From: Cohnella kolymensis
GTDB lineage: Bacteria > Bacillota > Bacilli > Paenibacillales > Paenibacillaceae
DNA: 64,000 nucleotides
Assembly: GCF_000829465.1 (NCBI RefSeq)
Contig: NZ_JXAL01000014.1
Coordinates: 62,001-126,000 of the forward strand
Direction of reading: 5' to 3'
The translations under genes were made by a program, and so were the position numbers. Below, piece after piece: positions 1 to 8,114 of the stretch. The notes below the pieces were generated by a model. It saw only the letters and a program-made list of their open reading frames with translations, was not told where the DNA came from and made no database searches. Positions within the stretch are counted from its first letter, which is position 1, and every line of letters begins with the position of its first letter.

Positions 1-677
1 ATTAATTATGTAACCAGCCGCGAAGAGGCCGAGAAGCTTGCCGGTGAAATTGAGGCAATGGGATGCCGGGCATACGCGGTGAAAGCCGATATCGCAGAGG
101 CTGCACAGACGGAACGTCTCGTATCGCAAGTGGAGGAGCAGCTCGGCGGTATCGATATACTCGTCAACAATGCGGGACCGTTCATTCGTGAGCGGCGCCT
201 GTTCGCGGACTATAAACCGGAAGAAATTCACTATCTGATGAACGGCAATCTGCTCGGCACCATGCTGCTCGATCACCGGGTGCTCCCGGGAATGAGAAGC
301 CGCCAATGGGGGAGAATCTTTCATTTCGGTTTCGGGCACGCCGCGGAAGCCCGTTCCTGGCCGCATCGCGCGGTTTATGCCGCAGCGAAGGTAGGGCTGG
401 TGTCTTTCACCAAAACTTTAGCGGTGGAAGAAGCGGCTAACGGCATTACCGTAAATATGATCTGCCCCGGAGATATCCGCGGCGGCAACAAAGAAAAGGG
501 AATTGCCGATGTTGAGGGCATAATAGATGAAGAATCTCCGCGCGGGCGCCCGGAACGGGCGAAGATGTGGCGAGGATCATTGCTTTTCTCTGTTTGCCCG
601 AATCGGACTTTCTAACCGGAAATACGATAGACGTATCCGGCGGGCTCGATCCGATCCGATCGAACCTGAAAAAATGA
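1..677 (+). CDS. SDR-family oxidoreductase, 5' end outside window, frame interrupted
   Basis: Short-chain dehydrogenase/reductase, Rossmann-fold NAD(P)H enzyme of unknown substrate. It is open from base 1, so the N-terminal cofactor glycine motif lies outside. Visible family marks are the NNAG motif after IDILV, a YAAAK catalytic Tyr-Lys pair (near bases 379-390) and the typical NMICPGDI segment. The frame changes near base 550: the first frame ends at 615, but the expected SDR tail (EDVARIIAFL, then a VSGG segment) is read one frame over and stops at 675-677. Adding one base in the CGCCCGGA run restores it. The domain call is firm; the substrate is unknown. It is followed by a hairpin terminator. 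Confidence 0.8.
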
Positions 678-680
678 CGA

Positions 681-711
681 AAGGTCCCGCCGCACGGGCA
701 GGACCTTCTTT
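681..711. terminator. Hairpin terminator between convergent SDR and yutI genes
   Basis: AAGGTCC (681-687) pairs with GGACCTT (701-707), with an inner GCC/GGC pair and a five-base loop, followed by a weak T-rich stretch. Its position between two convergent genes suggests it serves both strands. Confidence 0.65.
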
Positions 712-729
712 ACTGTCATAAGAAGAAAA

Positions 730-981
730 TCAGAACACTTGAACGACTTCTTCGATACCTTCGACTTCTTCCAGCAACGCGCGTTCGATACCCGCTTTAA
801 GCGTGATTGTCGAGCTCGGGCAGCTGCCGCATGCACCCATCAGGCGCAGCTTCACGATTCCGTCTTCAACGTCGACCAGTTCAACGTCGCCGCCGTCGCG
901 CTGCAGGAACGGACGCAATTTATCGAGCACCTCGAGCACTTCATCATACTGTGTGCTTGGAGCATTTGCACTCATGTTCAT
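730..981 (-). CDS. yutI: NifU C-terminal-domain iron-sulfur protein (YutI type)
   Basis: Small cytoplasmic Fe-S scaffold or carrier of the NifU C-terminal (NFU) family. It shows the family core GGDVELV and the cluster-binding CGSC motif (CxxC) in the second half, at the usual length of about 80 residues. Two in-frame ATGs are possible: 981, only 3 bases from the GGAG of a GAAAGGAG site, and 975, 9 bases from it. The second spacing is the more usual, which would give an 81-residue protein. It is divergent from yuzB, with its own promoter. Family members hold or transfer [4Fe-4S] clusters; the client proteins are not evident here. Confidence 0.9.
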   Translation of the reverse strand: MNMSANAPSTQYDEVLEVLDKLRPFLQRDGGDVELVDVEDGIVKLRLMGACGSCPSSTITLKAGIERALLEEVEGIEEVVQVF

Positions 982-999
982 CCACTCCTTTCAATTTAT

Positions 1000-1027
1000 A
1001 TTATAGTACAAAACGCGAACTTTTCAA
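1000..1027 (-). promoter_or_regulatory. Sigma-A-like promoter of yutI
   Basis: On the minus strand, TTGAAA (1027-1022) and TATAAT (1005-1000) are separated by 16 bases and lie just upstream of the yutI ribosome binding site. Confidence 0.6.
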
Positions 1028-1072
1028 ACAGACGCTTGAACATGATTCAAAGTAAGGAAAGGACTTGAAATT

Positions 1073-1338
1073 ATGCACATCGTGGAATTCTGCGTTAGCA
1101 TATGCATCATGGCACGGATAAGGTTCTGAAAAAACTCGAACAGCGGCCGGATATTGAAGTCATCGAATACGGCTGCTTGGGAAACTGCGGCGAGTGCTTC
1201 CTGTCACCGTTCGCTCTTGTGAACGGGGAGACGGTTCCCGCCGAAACGGCGGACCAGCTGTACGAGCTCGTTCTGGCCGCCATTGCCGAGCAGGAAGAAC
1301 ACAATTCCGCGTTAGACAAGCTTCTGGACGACCTTTAA
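1073..1338 (+). CDS. yuzB: YuzB-family (DUF1450) protein, frame interrupted near 1098
   Basis: Small conserved Firmicutes protein of unknown function, found beside NDH-2 and Fe-S genes. The natural start is ATG 1073, 9 bases after AAGGAAAGGA, giving MHIVEFCVS. The frame then breaks and resumes at MHHGTDKVLKKLE. One extra A in AGCATATG (making AGC AAT ATG) restores the family pattern, with the N-terminal IEFCVSN-like segment and the central EYGCLGNCGEC cysteine cluster. The conserved cysteines suggest metal or redox chemistry, but this is inference. The stop overlaps the end of the convergent yutJ gene by 4 bases. Confidence 0.8.
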
Positions 1339-2392
1339 CCGAAGTGGCGTTTGCTTCTCCAGAGTACGCCGCTTTTCAGCATACGAGGAATTCGGCCGAG
1401 CAGAGGCGTTGTTCCCATCAATCCGAAGCCGGCTTTTTTGCCTAGAGAACCGAGGACTCCCTTAAGCTTGATGCGGGAGAGCTTCGGTTCTTTATTTTGC
1501 CACCGGGCAAGGATCACTTCCGCGACTTGCTCACCCAATGCTCCGGCCAGCTGTGCGCTTGGCGAGTGAGGCTGGCTTGAGCAGTCCCCCACCACATATA
1601 CTTGAGGCGCGTTAGGCATTTCGTGCCACTCATTCACGATCAAACGGCCCTGTTGATCTTTGGGCTGGTTCATACGCTGTACAATGTCCACCGGTTGAAT
1701 GCCTGCCGTCCACACCGTTACATCGGTGAAGATCGGTTGTACGCCGTTGTGTATAACACCCGGCTCCAGAGAGGTGATGCTGATGTGCGAGAACATCTCC
1801 ACATCGTGCAGGCGGAACCAGGACGCCACATACTCCTGAAGCTTGCCCGGAAACGCGGACAGAATGCTGCCTCCGCGGTCAAGAATCCGAATATTGACGT
1901 CCGGACGGCTTTCACGCAATTCGGCAGCCACTTCCACGCCGCTCAATCCTCCGCCGACGATCGTCAGTTGACCATACGGGCGAATATCGTTCAGCTTCTG
2001 ATAGGTGCGCCGGGTTGCCGATAATGATTGAATGCTGCAGGCGTTCTGCTCGGCACCTTCAATGCCGTGATAATTATCGGTACAGCCCAGAGCAATAACC
2101 AATGACTCATAAGGAAGCGGATCGCGGCCATTAATGTGAACCAGCCGCCGCTCCAGATCGACATCGGTAATATCCCCATACACCATCTCCAATTGGCTGT
2201 GGATGGGAAAGGCGACCCGGATGCCTGATCGGATACGGTGCCTGCCGCTAATGCGTAGTATTCCGTCTTTAGGCCTTGATATGGCATGCGGTCGACCAAA
2301 AACAGCCGGGCGTCTTCAGGTAAATCTTCCAACAGATTCTGGACGACAGCCAAGCCTCCGTATCCGCCGCCTAAGATAACGACGTTGCGCAT
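1335..2392 (-). CDS. yutJ: NADH dehydrogenase-like FAD oxidoreductase (YutJ type), frame interrupted near 2225
   Basis: Pyridine-nucleotide disulfide oxidoreductase fold of the type II NADH dehydrogenase kind: single-subunit, FAD-containing and non-proton-pumping, expected to pass electrons from NAD(P)H to quinone at the membrane. The N-terminal FAD glycine motif reads VVILGGGYGG, and a second nucleotide-binding motif (IVGGGLSGVEVA) follows mid-protein. The late VYVVGDCSS is the usual flavin-contact motif. Start ATG 2392 follows AAAGGAG at 9 bases. The frame shifts near 2225: adding one base on the coding strand in GATCAGGCATCC joins the halves and gives about 352 residues, close to the family length. 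A second paralogue (yumB) lies at 13.8 kb. Confidence 0.85.
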
Positions 2393-2478
2393 AAGATGAA
2401 TCTCCTTTGATGATCATGTCTGATGTGGTTAGTATGACACAGAAGAGCCCCCGTCTACCCGACGGGGAGCCCCGGCAT

Positions 2479-3582
2479 TTATTCGTATATCTCGATCTCT
2501 TGGTAGAAGGTGTCCCGCTCTACAGGGATGCGCCCCGCACCTTTGATCAGCCAGATCAAATCCTCGCGGGTGATGCCCGCCGGTGTCAAAGCACCCGCCG
2601 CATGGCTGATACGTTCACGTACGATGGTGCCGTGAGCATCCGAAGCGCCCATTGTCAGCGCCAGTTGCGTAAGCTGCGTGCCGATATTAATGAAATAAGC
2701 CTTAATATGCTGGATATTATCGAGCATCAGCCTGCTGATGGCAATGGCTTTCAGGTCGTCAAACGCGGAATTCCGCCGCCGAATGCTTGCTTTCGGGCTG
2801 ATCGGCTGCATCGACAGCGGGATGAACACTTGAAACCCGTTCGTCTCATCCTGCAGCTCCCGGATATGGAGCATATGCTGCACACGCTCCTCCACCGTTT
2901 CCACGGAACCGTACAGCATCGTGGTGTGAGTGCGCAATCCGAGCTGGTGGGCGTTACGGTGAACGTCGAGATATTGCTGTATGTCGCTTTGTCGTACCTT
3001 CATTTTTTCCGATTACTCTTGGGATAAAATTTCCGCTCCTCCGCCGGTAAGCGTTTCAAGTCCGGCTTCCATGAGCGTTTCCAGCACTTCCCTGTAACTC
3101 TTACCCGAAATTCTGGAGAAAAAATCAATTTCCGCTGCGGTATACGCTTTGATCGTCACATTCGGATAACGTTGTTTTAACGCTCTGATCGACTCTACAT
3201 AATATTCGAAAGGCACATGCGGATTATGTCCGCCGACAATGTGAAACTCGCGCACCCCGGGGTGAATATGCTGATCGACGTAAGCGATCATTTCCTCGGG
3301 GGATAGAGTGTACGAGCCTTCCTGACCCTGATCTTTGCGAAAATTGCAGAACGCGCAGTGCGCCTCGCATACATTGGTAAAGTAGAGACTCATGTTTTCG
3401 ATAAAATAAACTTTTTTTCCGTTCTTGCGTAAATTAACCTCGTTGGCAAGTTGTCCGATCGTAAGCAGATCCTCAGAGCGGTATAAGAACAGTCCGTCTT
3501 CGAAAGACAGGCGAACGCCGTTTCTGATTTTGTCGGCAATTTCCGCCATCTGGCGATCGGGATTCGTCGTAACGAGTGTCAT
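2479..3582 (-). CDS. mqnE: Aminofutalosine synthase MqnE, in-frame TAA at 3013-3015
   Basis: Radical-SAM enzyme that condenses 3-[(1-carboxyvinyl)oxy]benzoate with adenosine in the futalosine route to menaquinone. The radical-SAM cluster motif CEAHCAFC (CxxxCxxC) sits near residue 70. The protein is 367 codons long, the normal size, with strong family segments such as TTMLYGSVE and MGASDAHGT. A TAA at 3013-3015 interrupts it in the same frame, at a position where homologues have a sense codon (LSQE-stop-SEKMKV). Start ATG 3582 is 8 bases from AGGAGG. It lies 86 bases upstream of yutJ on the same strand, so the two may be co-transcribed; the pair would make and use menaquinone. Confidence 0.85.
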
Positions 3583-3750
3583 GAGATGCGCCTCCTGTAG
3601 CTCTAAATAGAGCTTGTGAAAAAAAATAACTTACATTTGCTACAAATGAATTCCACGGTTAACAACTGTAAACATTATAAACCTCTGTGTAAACCCCGGC
3701 AACTTAAAAAAACGAAACGTATAAAACGCGGGAAAAAATCGGGAATGAAC

Positions 3751-3779
3751 TTGTATATAAGCCAAAATATGGTTATGTT
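3751..3779 (+). promoter_or_regulatory. Possible sigma-A promoter in an AT-rich leader
   Basis: TTGTAT (3751-3756) and TATGTT (3774-3779) are 17 bases apart in the unusually AT-rich stretch 3616-3807, upstream of the gene starting at about 3808. The similarity is only moderate. Confidence 0.35.
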
Positions 3780-3807
3780 ATTGCTAAAAAAACATTTGCC
3801 AAAAAGG

Positions 3808-4269
3808 ATGTGCGTTCCACTGAAACCCGAGATCATGCCTCTCTCCGAATTGGAGAAATTGGGGGAGACCGAGAAGATTCAGACACTGCAGCAATACCGT
3901 GCGGCCTACACCATCAAGGACCTCAGCCAAGCTTGGGGACTATCCAATCCGATTCAATACTATATGTGGCTGAAAAAACAACACATTTACGAACAACTCG
4001 TGCGCCGTTCGGATAAGTTCGAACCCTCGAAAGAGTGGCGGCGCATGCAGGACTCCGAAGCGCGCGAGACGGAGCGGGGACGGGTGCGCGGTTTGTCCGC
4101 AGACCAGTTCCGCTACGCGCTTGACACAGACTCCTCGGGTCCGGAGCTCGCTCACGTATTCCGCAGGCTGGCCGATTTTCTGCAAAATGAAAAAGGGCAG
4201 TTCCGCTGCCGGATCGAATTAAAAGCTGTCGCACAGCAAGCGGCGGTCGATACATCTCTTGAGGCTTGA
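3808..4269 (+). CDS. Hypothetical protein with possible helix-turn-helix
   Basis: I do not recognise this family. It gives about 153 residues from ATG 3808, or 144 from ATG 3835; neither has a convincing ribosome binding site. The open frame continues upstream to 3616, but that part is Lys/Asn-rich and AT-rich, unlike the rest, so it is probably leader DNA. The segment TIKDLSQAWGLSN followed by a second helical stretch resembles a small DNA-binding helix-turn-helix. The rest is basic and charged. It lies between mqnE (divergent) and the Fe-S factor yutM (same direction, about 50 bases away). Confidence 0.55.
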   Translation: MCVPLKPEIMPLSELEKLGETEKIQTLQQYRAAYTIKDLSQAWGLSNPIQYYMWLKKQHIYEQLVRRSDKFEPSKEWRRMQDSEARETERGRVRGLSADQFRYALDTDSSGPELAHVFRRLADFLQNEKGQFRCRIELKAVAQQAAVDTSLEA

Positions 4270-4320
4270 GGCTCTCTTGCGGTATACTATAGAGAGAACA
4301 GGCAAGGGGAGGGATCGCGT

Positions 4321-4695
4321 ATGGCAACATCAACGATGGTCAACATCAGCGAAGCCGCCGGCGACAAGATTCAAGAGATGCTCGCTGCCGAAGAAACACC
4401 GAATTTGTTTCTGCGAATTGGCGTGCAAGAAGGCGGCTGCAGCGGTTTTTCATACGGAATGGGATTTGACGACGAGAAGCATGAGAAAGACGAGGAGCTG
4501 GACGTTCGCGGCTTGAAAGTCGTCGTGGACGGCGACAGCCTCAAATATTTGAACGGACTCGAAATCGACTGGAAAGAGTCCGCAATGGGCGGCGGGTTTA
4601 CGATCAACAACCCGAACGCTGTTGCTACCTGCGGATGCGGATCATCCTTCCGTACCGCGACGGATTCGGGAAAGCCGAATCCCGAACAATGCTGA
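4321..4695 (+). CDS. yutM: HesB/IscA-type iron-sulfur assembly protein (YutM/ErpA-like)
   Basis: A-type Fe-S carrier that accepts clusters from scaffolds and delivers them to apoproteins. The three conserved cysteines are present: one in GGCSGFSYG (near residue 40) and two in CGCGSSF (near residues 101-103). The HesB domain is 109 residues, followed by a short tail rich in polar residues. ATG 4321 follows a GGGGAGG site. Together with yutI it gives this neighbourhood two Fe-S maturation factors next to respiratory genes. It is followed by a strong terminator. Confidence 0.92.
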   Translation: MATSTMVNISEAAGDKIQEMLAAEETPNLFLRIGVQEGGCSGFSYGMGFDDEKHEKDEELDVRGLKVVVDGDSLKYLNGLEIDWKESAMGGGFTINNPNAVATCGCGSSFRTATDSGKPNPEQC

Positions 4696-4717
4696 TTCAC
4701 AGTTTATGACAGACGCG

Positions 4718-4749
4718 ACCGCGGCCGATTAGGGGCTGCGGTTTTTTTC
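4718..4749 (+). terminator. Rho-independent terminator after yutM
   Basis: ACCGCGGCC (4718-4726) pairs with GGCTGCGGT (4734-4742), with one G-U wobble and a seven-base loop, followed by a run of seven T. Confidence 0.85.
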
Positions 4750-4785
4750 TTAAAAAAGTAAACATCATATCTTAAGGTTCCCCGT

Positions 4786-4822
4786 TGTAAACGATTACAA
4801 TTATTCGGATAATCGGTATATC
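4786..4822 (+). promoter_or_regulatory. cre-like site (CcpA operator) over the sugar-operon promoter
   Basis: TGTAAACGATTACA (4786-4799) matches the Bacillus cre consensus TGWAANCGNTNWCA at every position. A possible promoter overlaps it: TTACAA (4795-4800), 16 bases, TATATC (4817-4822). An operator over the -35 would repress the sugar transporter when a preferred carbon source is present. The match is seen directly; binding by CcpA is inferred. Confidence 0.75.
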
Positions 4823-4843
4823 AACAGTTAGGGGGATCCTGAA

Positions 4844-6226
4844 ATGAGAAAATGGCGGAAAATTGCCGGGCCTGTTCTTGCGACCGTGCTTGCTGTCAGT
4901 TTGGCGGCCTGCGGGGGCGGCGGCAAGAATGGAAGTAACGGCACCGACACTGCTAGCAACAGCAGCAGCAATTCCAACCCGGCATCCGGGGATACCGGAA
5001 GCGCAAGCGCGAGCGAAAGCGGCAAAGAAAACATCACGATTACTTTCCAGAATATTTATCCGGATCCGACCGATCCGAAATACCAGATGCTGCGCAAAAT
5101 CGTGGGTCAATACGAGTCGGATCATCCGAACATCAAGATTGAGCTGGATTCCCTCAACACCGATCAGCAAAAGCTGAAGCTCAAGACACAGGCGGCGTCC
5201 AAGGAAGTTCCGGATATCACCGTCGTGAACCCTTCCGCCCAGATGAAACCTTTTGTAGACGCAGGACTGTTCGCGCCTCTCAACGAGATGGTCGAGAAGA
5301 ACGGCTTGAAAGGAACTTTCCAGGAGGGAATCCTCGATTACTATACGTTTGACGGCAATCTTTATGCGCTGCCGGACGGCAATAATATCGCGATTGTCTA
5401 CTACAACAAACAATTATTCGAGAAAGCCGGCGTAAAAGTGCCGACGACGTTCGAGGAAATGGTTGAGGTCGTCAAGCAGCTGAAAGCGAAAAAAATTCAG
5501 CCGATGGCCATCGGAGAGAAAGACACGTGGACCGGTTCCTTCCTGTTCATGAACGTGCTTCTGCGCACGAATGGCGGTCCCGGCTTCCTCAAGGACGTGC
5601 TCGGCGGTAAAAAAACGTTCGAGGACCCGGCATTCACGGAAGCGGTCGACGCGTTTCAAAACCTGGTTCAAGCAGGCGCGTTCCAAGAAGGAGCAACTTC
5701 TTTTGACTACAACGCAGGCGAGAATCTGTTCAAAACGGGCAAAGCGGCCATGTACTTCATGGGAAGCTGGGCCACGGGAGGAATCGAGACATCGTCTGTG
5801 AACGGCAACATCGGCGTGTTCAAATTCCCGACGGTCAGCGGCAAAGGAAATCCGGACGAATTCATGCTTGCCCCGGGCAGCGCATTCGCGGTGTCGAAGG
5901 ACAGCAAACATCTTCAAGAGACGCTCGATTTCTTGAACTACTACATGCTCAACTATCCGAAAGAAGCTTTCGCAGTAAAAGGAGCAGTCGGTGTCGCACA
6001 GAAAGTGGACGGCGATTTTAAAGCAGCCGGGTACTCGGACATGGCTATGGAAGTGCTGAACCTTTTCAAAGGTGTAAAGGGCGGCGATCTGGCGTTCGAC
6101 AACACCATGAATCCCGGAACCGCACAGATTCATCTGTCGAGCATCCAGAACTTATTCGTTACCAAGGTGCCGGCGGCTGACGTGGCGAAAGAACATCAAA
6201 AGGCGTTCGAAGATAATAAAGAATAA
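4844..6226 (+). CDS. Sugar ABC transporter substrate-binding lipoprotein (CUT1)
   Basis: Extracellular solute-binding protein, family 1 (MalE/MsmE type), 460 residues. It has a lipoprotein signal peptide with lipobox LAAC (Cys23), so it is anchored outside the membrane. The cysteine is followed by a low-complexity Gly/Ser/Asn linker (about residues 24-60) and then a periplasmic-binding fold with FQNIYPDPTD, TVVNPSAQMKPF and the typical FMGSWATGGI segment. ATG 4844 follows AGGGGGATCC. It heads an operon with two permeases and no ATPase gene, as is common where a shared MsmX-type ATPase energises several importers. The sugar is not evident; oligosaccharides are typical of the family. Confidence 0.9.
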   Translation: MRKWRKIAGPVLATVLAVSLAACGGGGKNGSNGTDTASNSSSNSNPASGDTGSASASESGKENITITFQNIYPDPTDPKYQMLRKIVGQYESDHPNIKIELDSLNTDQQKLKLKTQAASKEVPDITVVNPSAQMKPFVDAGLFAPLNEMVEKNGLKGTFQEGILDYYTFDGNLYALPDGNNIAIVYYNKQLFEKAGVKVPTTFEEMVEVVKQLKAKKIQPMAIGEKDTWTGSFLFMNVLLRTNGGPGFLKDVLGGKKTFEDPAFTEAVDAFQNLVQAGAFQEGATSFDYNAGENLFKTGKAAMYFMGSWATGGIETSSVNGNIGVFKFPTVSGKGNPDEFMLAPGSAFAVSKDSKHLQETLDFLNYYMLNYPKEAFAVKGAVGVAQKVDGDFKAAGYSDMAMEVLNLFKGVKGGDLAFDNTMNPGTAQIHLSSIQNLFVTKVPAADVAKEHQKAFEDNKE

Positions 6227-6248
6227 AGAATAATGAATATATCCCGCT

Positions 6249-6287
6249 CGATGTGCACCGGGGGCTTGCCGCTCCCGGTGCACATCG
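6249..6287 (+). promoter_or_regulatory. 14-bp perfect stem-loop between binding protein and permease genes
   Basis: CGATGTGCACCGGG (6249-6262) is perfectly complementary to 6274-6287, with an 11-base loop. No T-run follows. Stable hairpins here are known to protect the upstream binding-protein mRNA and lower permease expression; that role is inferred. Confidence 0.75.
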
Positions 6288-6316
6288 CAATTTCTTGATG
6301 AAGGAGGCCGGGTCGC

Positions 6317-7210
6317 TTGAACGTGCTGAAAGTGTCCAAATGGACGATCGCGGCTTTTGTTCTTCCCGCTCTGCTCCTGTACGCCTGCCTGGTTTTCGTT
6401 CCTATAATCGTTTCTCTCTACAGCGGACTTCTTGACTGGAACGGCATCGGCACGTCGAAATTCGTGGGGCTGGGCAATTTCACCAAGCTCTTTTTTTCAG
6501 ATCCGGTGTTTTGGCCGTCTGTGCGCAGAACCCTAGTACTCGCTCTGCTTTCGATGGGAATCCAAATTCCCTTTGCGCTTTTCGTCGCCATTCTCATTAA
6601 CCGATATATCAAAAGGCCGAATTTCCTCGTATCGAGTTACTTTTTGCCGGTCATTCTATCCGTCGTCATCATCGGCCAGCTTTGGAAAACGATCTACAAT
6701 CCGAGCGCGATGGGCGGTATGCTGAACCAGATCCTGGAGGGCTTGCAGTTACAGGGATGGACCCGCGCCTGGCTGACGGACCCCAAGGTAGCCACGTATG
6801 CGCTGTATTTCGTCGCACTATGGCAGTACCTCGGTTATCACGTACTCATCCAATTCACGGGTATCCGCAACATTCCGTCTGAAATTTACGAGGCGGCAAA
6901 GCTCGACGGCGCAGAAGGTTTTAAGGCCGATTATCACATCACTTTTCCGATGATTATTCCGATTTTCAAAATATCGGTCGTACTGGCGTTCATCGGCTCC
7001 CTGCAATCGTTCGATCTGGTCATGGTGATGACAGCCGGCGGTCCGGCACACGCGACAGACGTGATTTCCACGCACATGTATCACATGTCCTTTCTGTCGT
7101 TGAAATACGGGTACGGCAGCGCCATTGCAGCATTTCTCGTCGTATTCTGCCTGCTCGCCACCCTGGTGATCAACTTGATGTTCAACAGGATAGAGAAAAG
7201 ATATTCGTAA
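6317..7210 (+). CDS. Sugar ABC transporter permease (MsmF/LacF type)
   Basis: Inner-membrane permease of a CUT1 carbohydrate importer, 297 residues with about six hydrophobic segments. The EAA loop, which docks the ATPase, appears as EIYEAAKLDGAEGFKADYHITFP with the conserved G at the expected spacing. The start is TTG 6317, nine bases after AAGGAGG, supported by the N-terminal membrane segment that follows at once. It partners the downstream permease to form the heterodimeric channel. Confidence 0.9.
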   Translation: MNVLKVSKWTIAAFVLPALLLYACLVFVPIIVSLYSGLLDWNGIGTSKFVGLGNFTKLFFSDPVFWPSVRRTLVLALLSMGIQIPFALFVAILINRYIKRPNFLVSSYFLPVILSVVIIGQLWKTIYNPSAMGGMLNQILEGLQLQGWTRAWLTDPKVATYALYFVALWQYLGYHVLIQFTGIRNIPSEIYEAAKLDGAEGFKADYHITFPMIIPIFKISVVLAFIGSLQSFDLVMVMTAGGPAHATDVISTHMYHMSFLSLKYGYGSAIAAFLVVFCLLATLVINLMFNRIEKRYS

Positions 7211-7225
7211 AAGGAGGTGCGCCTT

Positions 7226-8104
7226 TTGAATCGATCCGTCAGCACGGCAGTGAAGCCGGCAGCCGAGGCGTGCGCCTTATGGTCTGCCTTCAAGAAAGGC
7301 GCCGTCGTCCTGATGCTCTCGGTGCTTTTCGTCACACAACTATACCCGCTGTTGTGGCTTCTCACTTACTCCCTCAAAACGAATGAAGAAATTTTGTCAG
7401 GGCGCTTCTTTGCGCTGCCGGAAGCGCCGCAATGGATTAACTTCACACAAGCTATTGAGGCCGGTCAATATTTTCGCTATTTACTGAACAGTCTTTTCGT
7501 TACGACAGTAACCATGCTGGGGGTCATTCTGCTCAGCTCTCTAGCCGCGTTCGCGGTCGCCCGCTTTCGCTGGAAATACGGGCAGGTTGTGATGCTGCTA
7601 TTTCTTGTCGGACTGATGATTCCAATGCAGGCTACACTGCTGCCGCTAATGATCATGTTCAAGAATATCGACATACTCAATACTCACTTGTCGCTCATCT
7701 TTCCTTATATCGCATTCCAAACCCCTCTTTCCGTGTTCATACTGAGCGGGTTCATGAGGACGATTCCGCACGAGGTTGAAGAATCGGCCATCATGGACGG
7801 TGCCGGTGCATTCCGGATGTTTCGGAGTATCGCTCTGCCGATCTCCATACCGCCTGTCGTCACTGTCTGCATTCTTACGTTTATTAATATTTGGAACGAG
7901 TACATCATGGCAGCCACTTTCATCTCGTCGGACCGGCTCAAAACGCTGCCTTTCGGCGTAAACAGCTTCGTCAGTCAATATTCCGTGAATTACGGCGCTA
8001 TCGGCGCATTCTTGGTGCTTGGAGCTCTTCCGGTTATTGTGATCTACTTCTTCCTGGCAGAGAGAATTACGAAGGGCATGGTCACCGGCGCCGTCAAAGG
8101 GTAA
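7226..8104 (+). CDS. Sugar ABC transporter permease (MsmG/MalG type)
   Basis: Second membrane subunit of the CUT1 importer. The EAA-like loop reads EVEESAIMDGAGAFRMF with downstream P-I-S. The open frame reaches GTG 7217, but that codon lies inside the AAGGAGG site; TTG 7226 sits 8 bases from it and is the better start, giving about 292 residues. The gene begins 15 bases after the first permease ends and is followed closely by the sensor kinase gene, so one transcript is likely. Confidence 0.9.
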   Translation: MNRSVSTAVKPAAEACALWSAFKKGAVVLMLSVLFVTQLYPLLWLLTYSLKTNEEILSGRFFALPEAPQWINFTQAIEAGQYFRYLLNSLFVTTVTMLGVILLSSLAAFAVARFRWKYGQVVMLLFLVGLMIPMQATLLPLMIMFKNIDILNTHLSLIFPYIAFQTPLSVFILSGFMRTIPHEVEESAIMDGAGAFRMFRSIALPISIPPVVTVCILTFINIWNEYIMAATFISSDRLKTLPFGVNSFVSQYSVNYGAIGAFLVLGALPVIVIYFFLAERITKGMVTGAVKG

Positions 8105-8114
8105 AATCGGAGAT

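Noticed and set aside
2445-2470. Hairpin between mqnE and yutJ as a full terminator
   Set aside because: CCCCGTC/GACGGGG can pair, but on the minus strand no real T-run follows, so read-through to yutJ is likely.
3616-3807. N-terminal extension of the gene at 3808
   Set aside because: The sequence is AT-rich with Lys/Asn-biased codons unlike the rest, holds a possible promoter and lacks a ribosome binding site.
4772-6133. Long open frames on the minus strand over the sugar-binding protein gene
   Set aside because: They are mirror frames of a well-supported gene, with no ribosome binding site, and encode His/Arg/Phe-rich nonsense.
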